40,221 nucleotides of DNA from Anaerolineae bacterium (GTDB lineage Bacteria; Chloroflexota; Anaerolineae; UBA3071): assembly GCA_029907105.1 (NCBI GenBank), contig JARYMM010000033.1, positions 1-40,221 on the forward strand, in the 5' to 3' direction. The translations under genes were made by a program, and so were the position numbers. This document shows positions 14,980-23,561 of this stretch, in pieces. The notes below the pieces were generated by a model. It did no database searches. It was not told where the DNA came from and saw nothing but the letters and a program-made list of their open reading frames with translations. Numbering within the stretch: position 1 is the first letter of the stretch; every line of letters starts with the position of its first letter.

Positions 14980-15504
14980 TCAAATGATGGTTTCGGCAAC
15001 CTCTTGTAACCGGCGGCGGGAGGTGCGGCCACCCGGCTCCCGCGCCGGATAGCCGACGGGGATAAGCGCCACCGGTCGCAGGCCGGCGGGCAGGTTCAGC
15101 GCCCGCACCGCCGCCTGCTCGTCGAAAGCGCCCACCCAGCAGGCGCCCAGCCCCAACGCCGTGGCCGCCAGCAGAATGTGCTCCGTGGCCGCCGCCGTGT
15201 CCTGCAGGCAATACAACTCCACCCCTCGCCGTCCATAACGGCCGGCGGAGCGCTGCGGCTCGGCGCAGACGACGATGACCAGCGGCGCCTGGGCCACGAA
15301 GTATTGACCCCAGGCTGCTTCCGCCAGCGCCTCTTTGACCTCCGGCCGCCGCACGACGAAAAAGCGCCACGGCTGGCAGTTGCCGGCGGAAGGGGCGCGG
15401 ATGGCCGCCCCAAGCAGCCGCTCCACCATCTCTTCCGGCACGTCCCGCTGCTCAAACCGCCGCACGCTGCGCCGCTCTTCGATCACTTCCCAGAAGTCCA
15501 TCAA
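14980..15504 (-). CDS. Nitroreductase family protein
   Basis: A 174-residue FMN oxidoreductase-like protein: EERRSVRRFEQRDVPEEM, AAIRAPSAGNCQPWRFFVVR, LGLGACWVGAF and VGYPAREPGG. The PSAGNCQPW form differs from PSWRNGQPW in the gene at 11609, so these are diverged paralogues. The start overlaps the 3' end of surE by about 50 bases, which is long for coupled genes; ATG 15501 is an equal alternative. Substrate unknown. Confidence 0.9.
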   Translation of the reverse strand: MMDFWEVIEERRSVRRFEQRDVPEEMVERLLGAAIRAPSAGNCQPWRFFVVRRPEVKEALAEAAWGQYFVAQAPLVIVVCAEPQRSAGRYGRRGVELYCLQDTAAATEHILLAATALGLGACWVGAFDEQAAVRALNLPAGLRPVALIPVGYPAREPGGRTSRRRLQEVAETII

Positions 15505-16258
15505 TTTCCCACCCCTTCAGTTCGTCCAATACCCGGTATGCGGTCATATCCATGGTCAGCGGCGTCACGGAAACGCAACCCTGAGCCAGCGCCCCGACAT
15601 CGGTGCCATCTTCCGGCACGCCGATGGGCGGGTCGCCGCCGATCCAATAGTAGGGCTGGCCGCGAGGGTCGGTGCGTTCGATAAGCACATCCCGATAGAC
15701 CCGCCGTCCCAGCCGGGTGACGCACACGCCCCGCACCTCGTCCGGCGGCAGGGCGGGCACGTTGAGGTTGAGCAGCGTGTTGGGCGGCAACCCCCGCTTC
15801 AGCACCTGGGCCGCCAGTCGTGCCGCCACTCGCGCCGCCAGTCGGTAGTCTGCATCCTCTTCGCGGCTGTCGAGGGAGACGGCCAGCGCCGGCAACCCTG
15901 CCACCACGGCTTCCATGGCCGCCGCCACCGTGCCCGAGTAGGTGATGTCGTAGCCCAGATTGGCGCCGCGGTTGATGCCCGAGACCACCAAATCAGGCTG
16001 GACGGGAACGGCTTGCAGCACGGCCAGGCCGACGCAATCCGAGGGCGTACCGTTGGTGACGTAGGCCAGGCTGCCATCGGCCAGCTCCGCCTGCCAGATG
16101 CGCAGCGGCTTATGCATGGTTTTGGTGTGGCCCGCGGCGGACCAGGCCCGCTCCGGGGCCAGGACGGTGACCTGACCTATGGTCTGTAAGGCTTGCTTGA
16201 GCGCCAGGAGTCCTGGCGCCTGCACGCCGTCGTCGTTGGTGACCAGAATTTGAACCAT
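15452..16258 (-). CDS. surE: 5'-nucleotidase / survival protein SurE
   Basis: A 268-residue nucleoside-5'-monophosphatase. The metal-binding TNDDGVQAPG begins near residue 6; NGTPSDCV and SGINRGANLGYDITYSGTVAAA follow, all typical. ATG 16258 starts just before MVQILVTNDDG; a longer frame to GTG 16288 would start within the tail of an upstream terminator. SurE acts on nucleotides and short polyphosphates during stress in characterised bacteria. It leads the surE-nitroreductase-ilvE group. Confidence 0.95.
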   Translation of the reverse strand: MVQILVTNDDGVQAPGLLALKQALQTIGQVTVLAPERAWSAAGHTKTMHKPLRIWQAELADGSLAYVTNGTPSDCVGLAVLQAVPVQPDLVVSGINRGANLGYDITYSGTVAAAMEAVVAGLPALAVSLDSREEDADYRLAARVAARLAAQVLKRGLPPNTLLNLNVPALPPDEVRGVCVTRLGRRVYRDVLIERTDPRGQPYYWIGGDPPIGVPEDGTDVGALAQGCVSVTPLTMDMTAYRVLDELKGWEIDGLLGSDRRAAQRAAV

Positions 16259-16288
16259 GAATGGAGAAGGGACAATTCCCTTACGCAC

Positions 16289-16315
16289 GAAAAGGCCACC
16301 ACAAAGCGTGGCGGC
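16289..16315 (-). terminator. Intrinsic terminator of the PIN/antitoxin pair
   Basis: On the minus strand GCCGCCAC, GCTTT loop, GTGGTGGC, then CTTTT. The stem has one mismatch. It begins a few bases after the PIN gene stop and separates that pair from surE. Confidence 0.65.
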
Positions 16316-16318
16316 TGC

Positions 16319-16735
16319 TCACAGCATTTCTGCCTGCCAGCGGCGCAGGAAGTCGCCCGGCTGCAGCACCTCGAATGCGTCCGTAGTCAGTCTGAGGAAG
16401 TGACGGTTGTCAGAGATCAAGTACTGGGCTCCGACCCATTCGGTGAAGGCGCCGATGAGCGCATCCGCCTTGGCGGGCGGACCCAGGGCAATGTACTTTT
16501 CGACGAGCTCGGCTGGGATGGGCGCATCAACGATACGAAAGCGGCTTGAACGACCAATAGTGGCGAAGAACTGCTTGTCCATCCCTATCGGGGCCAGGTT
16601 ACGCACCGTCTCCACAATCACCATGCGAGGGACAACTACGTCCAATTCGGGTAGCATGTCCATAACGGCAGCGGCATCTGCATCAATGCCGATCGTTCCG
16701 AGGATGAACAGATTACTATCTATACAGATGAGCAT
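16319..16735 (-). CDS. PIN-domain protein (VapC-like toxin)
   Basis: 138 residues with the acidic PIN residues: D6 in CIDSNLFI, the Glu of VIVETVRNL, the Asp of AKADALIGAF and the Asp of YLISDNRHF. PIN toxins are metal-dependent RNases. The start overlaps the upstream small gene by 20 bases, the usual antitoxin-toxin order. The target RNA is not predictable from sequence. Confidence 0.85.
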   Translation of the reverse strand: MLICIDSNLFILGTIGIDADAAAVMDMLPELDVVVPRMVIVETVRNLAPIGMDKQFFATIGRSSRFRIVDAPIPAELVEKYIALGPPAKADALIGAFTEWVGAQYLISDNRHFLRLTTDAFEVLQPGDFLRRWQAEML

Positions 16736-17021
16736 ACTCTTCCTCGAAAATCTCTTGCCGTATGCGCCTGAGGCTTTCGATGATTTCCTCTTTGGTCTCT
16801 CCCAATCCCAACGCCTTGATTCCTCCTGCCTTTTGGATGCCCTCTCGCAGCTTCTCTAGCTCTCTTCGATAGGCTTGATACTCCTTCCACCTCTCCAGCT
16901 TCTCTTCAACAGCTTGACGCGCGAACTCATCAAGGCTGGGCACGGCGTAGGCCACCTGCGCCTCTCGCATCTTCTGGTATAGCTCCTCGGATACCTTGAA
17001 GGTTATTCGCCTCTCGCTCAT
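16716..17021 (-). CDS. Putative antitoxin, ribbon-helix-helix-like
   Basis: About 101 residues. The N-terminus (SERRITFKVSEELYQKM) resembles a ribbon-helix-helix DNA-binding strand and helix. The rest is a charged helical region (ERWKEYQAYRRELEKLREG) that could be a coiled coil and toxin-binding arm. GGGGAGG is 8 bases before ATG 17021, which favours that start over ATG 17027 and GTG 17030. Overlap with the PIN gene supports an autoregulated toxin-antitoxin operon. Confidence 0.75.
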   Translation of the reverse strand: MSERRITFKVSEELYQKMREAQVAYAVPSLDEFARQAVEEKLERWKEYQAYRRELEKLREGIQKAGGIKALGLGETKEEIIESLRRIRQEIFEEEYAHLYR

Positions 17022-17086
17022 GTCCATCACCTCCCCTTCTGTACCGTTGCCGTATAGAACCCGCAGCGAAGCCAGGACTCCACCCC

Positions 17087-20000
17087 TCAGACTTTTTCCT
17101 TCCTTTCCCCCGTTTCCTTCATGCCTCCTGCCCTGTCCAGATACGCCACCGGCAGCAACCAGGCCGCGGCCTGCTTTTTCTCCTCCTTCTCTTTGTGCGT
17201 GACGAAGATGCGAATCTTCTCGCTCTGGCTGACGTTGCCAGCAGCGTCGTAGGCTTTGACCTGGATGACATGTGTTTCGGTGTAGCCGTGCGTGTCGGAA
17301 ATGATGGTATGACCATCTTCAAACCACCACACCAGCCGCCCGTTGGGTTCGGCGATCACCTCCGAAACCTTCACCTCCCCCAGGCTCACCGTGCCGTCCG
17401 GATTGGTGATGACCCGCGTCTCGGAGATGACGGTGCCGGGCACGGGAATGGTATCCGACATGGCGATGGTCCACTTCTGAGTGTACGGTGGGACGGTGCT
17501 GGTGCCGAAGAGCTTCCCATCCAGATAGAACTCCACGCGGTCCATAGCCCAGCGGTCGGTGGCCTCGGCACTGAGCCGCACCCACTCGTCATCCTCCATG
17601 ACATAGGCTGCACCGTCCTCAGGATGGAGCAGCGTGACCGTAGGAGAGATGTTGTCCACAGTGACCTGCACAGAGGCCGTGCGCGGGCCACCGCCGCGAG
17701 TGACCACCAGTTGCAGCGTGTACAGCCCGTCAAAGCCGCTCACGTCCCAGAATTCCAGCACGCCCTCGCCTACCTGGTTAGTATGCTCGCCGCCCAGGTG
17801 GCTCCAGGCCGGCGGGTTGAGCCCCGGGCCGAACTCCAGGCGGTAGCTCTGGAAATCGCCGCCACGGGCGTTGCCCATCACCGGCACCACGCCGCGCACG
17901 TAGCTGTAGGGCGCAGGCTCGATGATCGCCGTCTCCGGATCAATGTGACTGGGGCCGTAGCTATCGTCCCACTGGCGGGGCGGTTGTTCGATGCCGGCCT
18001 CGCGCACCCAGTCGTCGGCGATGGGCGGGTAGATGGGATAGACGCGCCGCTCCCTCAGCTCCGGCGGCGTGTACACCGTGGCCAACTTGCCGTTCTCACG
18101 GTTGACCTCGAAGGCCTGATAGAGCGTGTCGTGGGTCTTGGGGGCATGGCCCAGCAGGAAGAGCTCGCGCACGGTGCGCGGGCAATTCTCCGTGGGCAAC
18201 AGGCCCGAAGGATAACAGACCGTGACCCACTCCAGGCCGGGCGGCTCCAGCCACCTCTCCACAGGCAGGTTGCGGTGGGCATAAGCCATCACGTCGTGGA
18301 AGATGGGGGCAGCGCCGATGGAACCAGGTAACTTGTTCATCGCCTCGTTGTCACTGTTGCCCACCCAGACGCCCACCGCCAATTGCGGCGTGAAGCCGAT
18401 GGTCCAGGCATCCCGCCAGTCGTCGGTTGTGCCCGTCTTGGCCGCCACCGGACGATCGGGCAATTCCATGTAATCGGCGAAGCTGCCGAACGCCGGCCGC
18501 CGTGCGGCGGTGTCGCTCAGCACGTGGACCATCATGTAGGCCAGGGCCGGCGAGACGACCTCCTGCACCTCCGGCTGCTCGTAGCGGTAGATGAGGTTGC
18601 CGTCCGTGTCCACGATTTGCAGCACAGCCACCGGGTCGAGGGTGCGATAGCCGGGGCGTTGCCGTTCCGGCGGCACCGGCTGTCCGGCCATCGTGCCCAT
18701 GTTGGCGAAGACGCTGAAGGCGTAGGTCATGTCCAGCAGCCGCACCTCGCCGCCGCCCAGGGTCAGGCTCAGCCCATAGTAATCTTTGGTCAGCGTGTTG
18801 ATGCCCAGGCGATGGGCGGTCTCCACCACATTCTTCACCCCCACCTGATCCAGCAGCCAGACGGCCGGGATGTTGTAGGAGTTCTGCAACGCCTGGCGCA
18901 GCTGCATGGGGCCGTGAACGCGGCGATCATAATTTTCCGGGGCGTAGATGCCGGTCTGCGGGTCGGGGAAACCCATGTGCACGTCCAGCACCATCGTCGC
19001 CGGCGAGTAGCCCTGACTGAAAGCCGTAAGATAGGTGAAGGGTTTGAAAGAAGAGCCGGGTTGCCGCTCGGCCAGGGCGATGTTCACCTGGCCGTCAATG
19101 TCCTTATTGTTGTAATCCAGGCTGCCGACCATGGCCAGGATCTCCCCCGTGCGGGGACGGATGGCCACCACCGCGGCGTTAGAGACGTTATGATCCACAT
19201 TGCGCCGGCTGGCCAACTGGGGGATCGGGTCACGGGGCAGACAGGCCGGATCGGCCGGCGGCTCTTCGTGGCGCAGGTGGGCGATATGTGAGCGAGCGAT
19301 GCACTCGGCCTGCTTTTGCAGGTCCAGGTCCAGTGTGGTATAGACCTGCAACCCCCGGCGCCAGATGAAGTAGGGATCGTCAGGCGTGTTGTAGGTATCC
19401 TTGAGCCAGTCGAGGACATAGAGGGCGAAGTGGGGCGCATTGAGATTGTCGAAACGTTCCAGAGCCCGTTCGCGCACCTGCAACGGTTCGGCGAAGGCGG
19501 CATCCGCCTCCTCCTGGCTGATGTAGCCCGCCTCTACCATGGCCTGCAAGGCGAGGCGCTGTCGCTCCCTGGCCGGCCCGGGGTTATCAATGGGATTGAG
19601 GCCGGGATACTGCGGCAGCGCGGCCAGCATCGCCGCCTCGGCCAGCGTCAGCTCGCTGGCCGACTTGTCGAAATAGATGCGGGCGGCGGCCTCGATGCCC
19701 ACGGCGAAATTGCCGTAGTAGTTGGAATTGATGTACCATTCCAGGATCTGATCCTTGGGATAGCGGCGAGTGATCTCCAGCGCCAGGATGATCTCTTTGA
19801 TCTTGCGCGAATAGAGTCGCTGGTAGCGCTGCTCCCGCTCAATAAGCACATTTTTGATGAGCTGTTGGGTGATGGAGCTGCCACCCTGTATCTGGCCGCC
19901 GGTCAGGTTCTGCACGAAGGCGCGGATCAACCCCCGCAGGTTGATGCCCGGGTTCTCATAGAAGCTGCGATCCTCCAGGGCCACAGTGGCTTCCAGCAGG

Positions 20001-20347
20001 TAGGGAGACACCTGGTCCAGAGAAACGTAGGTGCGGTCGCCGCGGTAGGGACGAGGGTCAATGGCCTCGTAGAGCAGGTGCTGGCCCGTGCGATCCCAGA
20101 TTTTGACCGTCTCGAAGCTGGCCTGCTCGGTCTCGATGGCCTCGGCGTCGGGCAAGTCCTGGGCGAAGGTGACATAGATGCCGCCCACCACGCCCACAGC
20201 CAACGTCAACGACAGGCCGATGGCCAGCAGCAAGAAGAGCAGGCAACCGCCGCCTGTGCGCAGCAAACAGCCGCTAATGCCCGGCCCTTGATGGTCTGCC
20301 CGGCGACGCCGCCGCCAGGCAGTGATGCGTTGTTCGCCTCGGTTCAT
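17087..20347 (-). CDS. Class A penicillin-binding protein (PBP1A-type) with Ig-like C-terminus
   Basis: About 1086 residues. An Arg-rich cytoplasmic start and one membrane helix (about 33-62) are followed by a GT51 glycosyltransferase (EDRSFYENPG with the catalytic Glu near 125; GGSSITQQLIKN) and a transpeptidase (SSFK near 432-435, SYN near 490, KTGTTDDW near 637). The last 250 residues include an Ig-like domain (VTLLHPEDGAAYVMEDDEW; VKAYDAAGNVSQSEKI). It polymerises and cross-links peptidoglycan, which argues for a real wall in this lineage. ATG 20347 is chosen: a TTG further upstream lies in the -35 box. The promoter places the 5' end at or within a base or two of the ATG, so the mRNA may be leaderless. 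The Lys/Glu-rich end (GERKEKV) seems repeat-derived. Confidence 0.95.
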   Translation of the reverse strand: MNRGEQRITAWRRRRRADHQGPGISGCLLRTGGGCLLFLLLAIGLSLTLAVGVVGGIYVTFAQDLPDAEAIETEQASFETVKIWDRTGQHLLYEAIDPRPYRGDRTYVSLDQVSPYLLEATVALEDRSFYENPGINLRGLIRAFVQNLTGGQIQGGSSITQQLIKNVLIEREQRYQRLYSRKIKEIILALEITRRYPKDQILEWYINSNYYGNFAVGIEAAARIYFDKSASELTLAEAAMLAALPQYPGLNPIDNPGPARERQRLALQAMVEAGYISQEEADAAFAEPLQVRERALERFDNLNAPHFALYVLDWLKDTYNTPDDPYFIWRRGLQVYTTLDLDLQKQAECIARSHIAHLRHEEPPADPACLPRDPIPQLASRRNVDHNVSNAAVVAIRPRTGEILAMVGSLDYNNKDIDGQVNIALAERQPGSSFKPFTYLTAFSQGYSPATMVLDVHMGFPDPQTGIYAPENYDRRVHGPMQLRQALQNSYNIPAVWLLDQVGVKNVVETAHRLGINTLTKDYYGLSLTLGGGEVRLLDMTYAFSVFANMGTMAGQPVPPERQRPGYRTLDPVAVLQIVDTDGNLIYRYEQPEVQEVVSPALAYMMVHVLSDTAARRPAFGSFADYMELPDRPVAAKTGTTDDWRDAWTIGFTPQLAVGVWVGNSDNEAMNKLPGSIGAAPIFHDVMAYAHRNLPVERWLEPPGLEWVTVCYPSGLLPTENCPRTVRELFLLGHAPKTHDTLYQAFEVNRENGKLATVYTPPELRERRVYPIYPPIADDWVREAGIEQPPRQWDDSYGPSHIDPETAIIEPAPYSYVRGVVPVMGNARGGDFQSYRLEFGPGLNPPAWSHLGGEHTNQVGEGVLEFWDVSGFDGLYTLQLVVTRGGGPRTASVQVTVDNISPTVTLLHPEDGAAYVMEDDEWVRLSAEATDRWAMDRVEFYLDGKLFGTSTVPPYTQKWTIAMSDTIPVPGTVISETRVITNPDGTVSLGEVKVSEVIAEPNGRLVWWFEDGHTIISDTHGYTETHVIQVKAYDAAGNVSQSEKIRIFVTHKEKEEKKQAAAWLLPVAYLDRAGGMKETGERKEKV

Positions 20348-20354
20348 GCCTGAT

Positions 20355-20383
20355 ATGTTAGCAGAAATGTGGTGAAAGAGCAA
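20355..20383 (-). promoter_or_regulatory. Promoter of the penicillin-binding protein gene
   Basis: On the minus strand TTGCTC (20383-20378) and TAACAT (20360-20355) with a 17-base spacer. Only seven bases separate the -10 box from ATG 20347. Confidence 0.55.
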
Positions 20384-20418
20384 ATCGTTCTTTCGCTGCG
20401 TATGGCCTACCCCCTCTG

Positions 20419-20446
20419 TTGCCTGTTTGCAGAGCTGTGGTATAAT
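20419..20446 (+). promoter_or_regulatory. Promoter of the conserved unknown gene and hppA
   Basis: TTGCCT (20419-20424) and a perfect TATAAT (20441-20446), 16-base spacer, divergent from the penicillin-binding protein promoter. Confidence 0.7.
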
Positions 20447-20517
20447 GTGTCTGCAAATGCGGAACGAGAACAGCGTTGTTCCGTGGCCAAGGGAGGAAAA
20501 TCTTAGGAGGAGACGCC

Positions 20518-21282
20518 ATGACTATCTATCTATACCTGTCGGTGATGCCCGAGGCATTGATCGCCTCGATGCTGCCCCCCGAAGAGTTTGGGGTGTACTA
20601 CGCTGTCGGATCAAAGAAGAAAGCCCGTGGCCAGGCACTCTTCTTCGAAGTGGACCCGGGCTTCAGGCATGAGTTTTTCCGCATCGAAGAGGGCATCCAG
20701 CGCTGTGTGCCCCACGAAGATGGAAGCCCCAAACGCTCGATCTACATCTCCGTCTATCGCGTCCTGGAGCACGTGCCTCTGGATGTGATCCACAAGCTGT
20801 ATCTCGTGACCCAGGATGGACAGGTGTTGGGGTTGGAGACCAGCGATGTGTTCCCCGAGGATGGGGATAAGCTGCATCTCTATCTGGAGATTGCCCCCGT
20901 GCATCCCCTTGTGGTCAGCACCCTGGGGCCTCGCGATTTCTACGAACTTATCGTGAAGACCCCGGCCAGCCTGGTCTCTCTGCCCGCCGTCTGTTTCGTG
21001 GAGTTGAAGTTGGGCGAACTGGCCGAAGACCCCGAGCACGGCGCAGTACGGGACCTGCCCTATGCCAACATCGGCCATCTGCGCCAGTGCCTGATGGATC
21101 TGCGAACCAAGACCTTTCACAGCAAGATGGTTGACCGCACCCATCCGGCCTCGTTCCCCTATCGCATGATCAAAAGCGGCATCTTCCTGGGGAATGAGAA
21201 ACAGTTCCTCTATTTCCCCCTGCCTTCGCCAGAGGAGCTTATCGCCCGACACTATCGTTGGTGGCGTTCCGCCAACATGTAA
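20518..21282 (+). CDS. Conserved protein of unknown function
   Basis: 254 residues from ATG 20518, which has AGGAGGAG 5 bases upstream. I do not recognise a characterised family. The sequence has no signal peptide and no clear membrane segment, so it is likely cytoplasmic. Notable blocks are SVMPEALIASMLPPEEFGVYY (a positional feature near 7-27), GSKKKARGQALFFEVDP and the C-terminal FLGNEKQFLYFPLPSPEELI. It is well formed, has a strong promoter and lies 29 bases ahead of hppA, so it is probably co-transcribed with the pyrophosphatase. Confidence 0.8.
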   Translation: MTIYLYLSVMPEALIASMLPPEEFGVYYAVGSKKKARGQALFFEVDPGFRHEFFRIEEGIQRCVPHEDGSPKRSIYISVYRVLEHVPLDVIHKLYLVTQDGQVLGLETSDVFPEDGDKLHLYLEIAPVHPLVVSTLGPRDFYELIVKTPASLVSLPAVCFVELKLGELAEDPEHGAVRDLPYANIGHLRQCLMDLRTKTFHSKMVDRTHPASFPYRMIKSGIFLGNEKQFLYFPLPSPEELIARHYRWWRSANM

Positions 21283-21311
21283 CATCACTTACAGCACCAG
21301 GAGAAACAACT

Positions 21312-23396
21312 ATGTCCACATCACAGCCCTGGCTCTTCGCCGCCCTCCTGGCAGGCGCCGTTTCCGTTGGCGTCGCTGCCTGGCTCTATCATTGGGTCCA
21401 TCAGCAAGATGCAGGGTCCAAAAGGGCCCAGGAGGTCGCTTCCTGGATTCGAGAAGGGGCCAGATCGTACCTGCGTCGTCTTTATCTGACGCTCACCTTC
21501 GTCGCCGCAGGATTGGGCGTTATCATCGCCATCGTCTTCGCCTTTGACATAGAACACCTGGGCACGGGAGCTGTCCAGGTGGACCCACTGCGCGGCGGAG
21601 GGATGGCCCTGGCTTTCATAGCCGGCGCCATCTGTTCCGCCGTGGCCGGGTACATGGGCATGACGGTCGCCGTGGCCGCCAACGTGCGCAGCGCAACGGC
21701 CGCCCTGGAAAGCATCAACCGCGCCTTCAAGGTGGCCTTCTACGCCGGCGCGGTGATGGGGCTGGCCATGGTGGGGCTGGCGGTCATCGGCATGAGCACC
21801 ATCTACCTCATCACCGGTGACCCCGAGATCGTCCTCGGCTTCAGCTTTGGAGCGTCGTCGCTGGCCTTGTTGGCCAAAGCCGGCGGTGGCATCTATACCA
21901 AAACCGCCGACATCGCCGCCGACCTGGTGGGCAAGGTCGAAATCGGCATCCCCGAGGATGACCCCCGCAATCCGGCCGTGGTCGCCGACAACGTGGGCGA
22001 TAACGTGGGTGACGTGGCCGGCATGGGGGCGGACATCTTCGACAGCTACGTGGCCAGCACCGTGGCCGTGATGCTGCTGGGGGCCTCTCTCTTCGTCCAC
22101 GAAACCGCCCTGCAGGCCAGGTACACCGTGTTCCCCTTGATCCTGTGCACGCTGGGCATCATCTCCTCCCTCATCGGCATCCAGTTCGTGCGGGTGGGCA
22201 AAAACGGCAAACCCGGCCAGGCGCTCAACATGGGGACGCTCATCACCTGCGCCATCTTCGTCGTCCTGGCCGTCGCCGTCGTGCTGCTGGGCGGCTACAA
22301 TCTGGGGGTGCTGTGGCCAACGCTGGCCGGGCTCGCCACCGGCATCGTCATCGGCTTCACCTCCGATTACTTTACCTCATCGGAATACCGCCCGGTGCTC
22401 GAAACCGCCAGCGTGTCCGGCTCCGGCGCGGCGATCAACATCATCACCGGCTTCAGCTATGGACTGATCAGCATCGTCCCTTCGATCATCGGCATTGCCC
22501 TGGCCACATTGATCTCCTACTACCTGGCCGAGCGGTCGGGGCTGAGCGGCGTCTACGGTGTGGGCATCAGCGCCGTAGGCATGCTCTCCATCAGCGGCAT
22601 GATCGTGTCCTCGGATGCCTATGGTCCCATCGTGGACAACGCGCGTGGCATTGCCGAGATGTCCGGGATGCCCAAGGAGGTCATTGACACGGCCGATGTG
22701 CTCGACGCTGCCGGCAACACGGCCAAGGCCATCACCAAAGGCTTCGCCATCAGCGCGGCCGCCCTCACGGTGCTGGCCCTCTTCGCCGCCTATGCCGAAG
22801 TCGTGGGAACCCGGGGAGTGACACTGACCATCAGCCTGCGACATCCGGTGGTCATCGTGGGCGTGCTGCTGGGAGCGATGACGCCGCCTCTATTTAGCGC
22901 GCTCACCATGCTCTCGGTCACCAGGAATGCCTTCAAGATGATCGAGGAAATCCGTCAGCAGTTCCATCAACGTCCGGGCATCCTGGCAGGCACCGAAACA
23001 CCCGACTACGCGGCGTGCGTGGACCTGGCTGCGCAGGGGGCGTTGATGTCCCTGGTGTTGCCGGCTTTCCTGGCCATCGTCCTGCCCGTGCTGGTGGGTT
23101 TCATCCTGGGGCCGGAGGCTTTGGGAGGTTTTCTGGGCGGCAGCATCTTCACCGGCATCATCTTTGCCCTGTTGATGTCCAATGCCGGCGGGCTGTGGGA
23201 CAATGCCAAGAAGTTCATCGAATCCGGCGAATTCGGCGGCCCCGGCTCGGACGCCCATAAAGCCGGCGTCGTGGGCGATACAGTCGGCGACCCGTTCAAG
23301 GACACGGCCGGCCCCTCTCTCAACACGCTCATCACCGTGATGTCCCTGGTCTCCTCGCTGTTCGCCCCGGTCATTGCCGCCTTTCGCCTTTTCTAG
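21312..23396 (+). CDS. hppA: Membrane-bound proton-pumping pyrophosphatase, K+-independent type
   Basis: 694 residues with about 16 membrane helices. The pyrophosphate site DLVGKVEIGIPEDDPRNPAV and DNVGDNVGDVAGMGADIFDS (about 210-250) and the C-terminal GDTVGDPFKDTAGPSLN are canonical. It hydrolyses cytoplasmic pyrophosphate and exports H+. The motif GNTAKAITKG has Lys where K+-dependent enzymes have Ala, the published marker of the K+-independent, proton-pumping class. ATG 21312 follows AGGAG at a normal distance; an in-frame extension to 21258 overlaps the upstream gene and is rejected. Confidence 0.97.
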   Translation: MSTSQPWLFAALLAGAVSVGVAAWLYHWVHQQDAGSKRAQEVASWIREGARSYLRRLYLTLTFVAAGLGVIIAIVFAFDIEHLGTGAVQVDPLRGGGMALAFIAGAICSAVAGYMGMTVAVAANVRSATAALESINRAFKVAFYAGAVMGLAMVGLAVIGMSTIYLITGDPEIVLGFSFGASSLALLAKAGGGIYTKTADIAADLVGKVEIGIPEDDPRNPAVVADNVGDNVGDVAGMGADIFDSYVASTVAVMLLGASLFVHETALQARYTVFPLILCTLGIISSLIGIQFVRVGKNGKPGQALNMGTLITCAIFVVLAVAVVLLGGYNLGVLWPTLAGLATGIVIGFTSDYFTSSEYRPVLETASVSGSGAAINIITGFSYGLISIVPSIIGIALATLISYYLAERSGLSGVYGVGISAVGMLSISGMIVSSDAYGPIVDNARGIAEMSGMPKEVIDTADVLDAAGNTAKAITKGFAISAAALTVLALFAAYAEVVGTRGVTLTISLRHPVVIVGVLLGAMTPPLFSALTMLSVTRNAFKMIEEIRQQFHQRPGILAGTETPDYAACVDLAAQGALMSLVLPAFLAIVLPVLVGFILGPEALGGFLGGSIFTGIIFALLMSNAGGLWDNAKKFIESGEFGGPGSDAHKAGVVGDTVGDPFKDTAGPSLNTLITVMSLVSSLFAPVIAAFRLF

Positions 23397-23450
23397 GCGG
23401 CATCCCGTGATGGCCCTGTCGGATGACCGTGTTGGCCTGAAAGGTCTCGG

Positions 23451-23479
23451 TTGTCTCCAGGCGATTTCAGAGGTATGAT
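23451..23479 (+). promoter_or_regulatory. Promoter of the hdrA-led gene run
   Basis: TTGTCT (23451-23456) and TATGAT (23474-23479) with a 17-base spacer. The MITE-like copy B starts at the next base, so the repeat would form the start of the transcript leader. Confidence 0.55.
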
Positions 23480-23541
23480 GTAACTGCTTTGCTTCCAGGA
23501 GACTGCTTCGCTTCGCTCGCAGTGACAGGGTAGGTAGTTAC
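23480..23541 (-). repeat. MITE-like repeat copy B, internally deleted
   Basis: Reverse orientation: GTAACTACCTACCCTGTCAC with GCGAGCGAAGCGAAGCAGTC, then a jump to GCAGTTAC. Only 62 bp long, but both ends are kept, as in deletion derivatives of a mobile repeat. Confidence 0.8.
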
Positions 23542-23561
23542 GGCACGATGGCAAGGTAGTG

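Noticed and set aside
14963-15370. N-terminal extension of the ilvE frame to 449 codons
   Set aside because: It overlaps the nitroreductase gene in another frame and is Arg/Gly/Ala-rich; GTG 14962 with AGGAGG gives the normal aminotransferase start.
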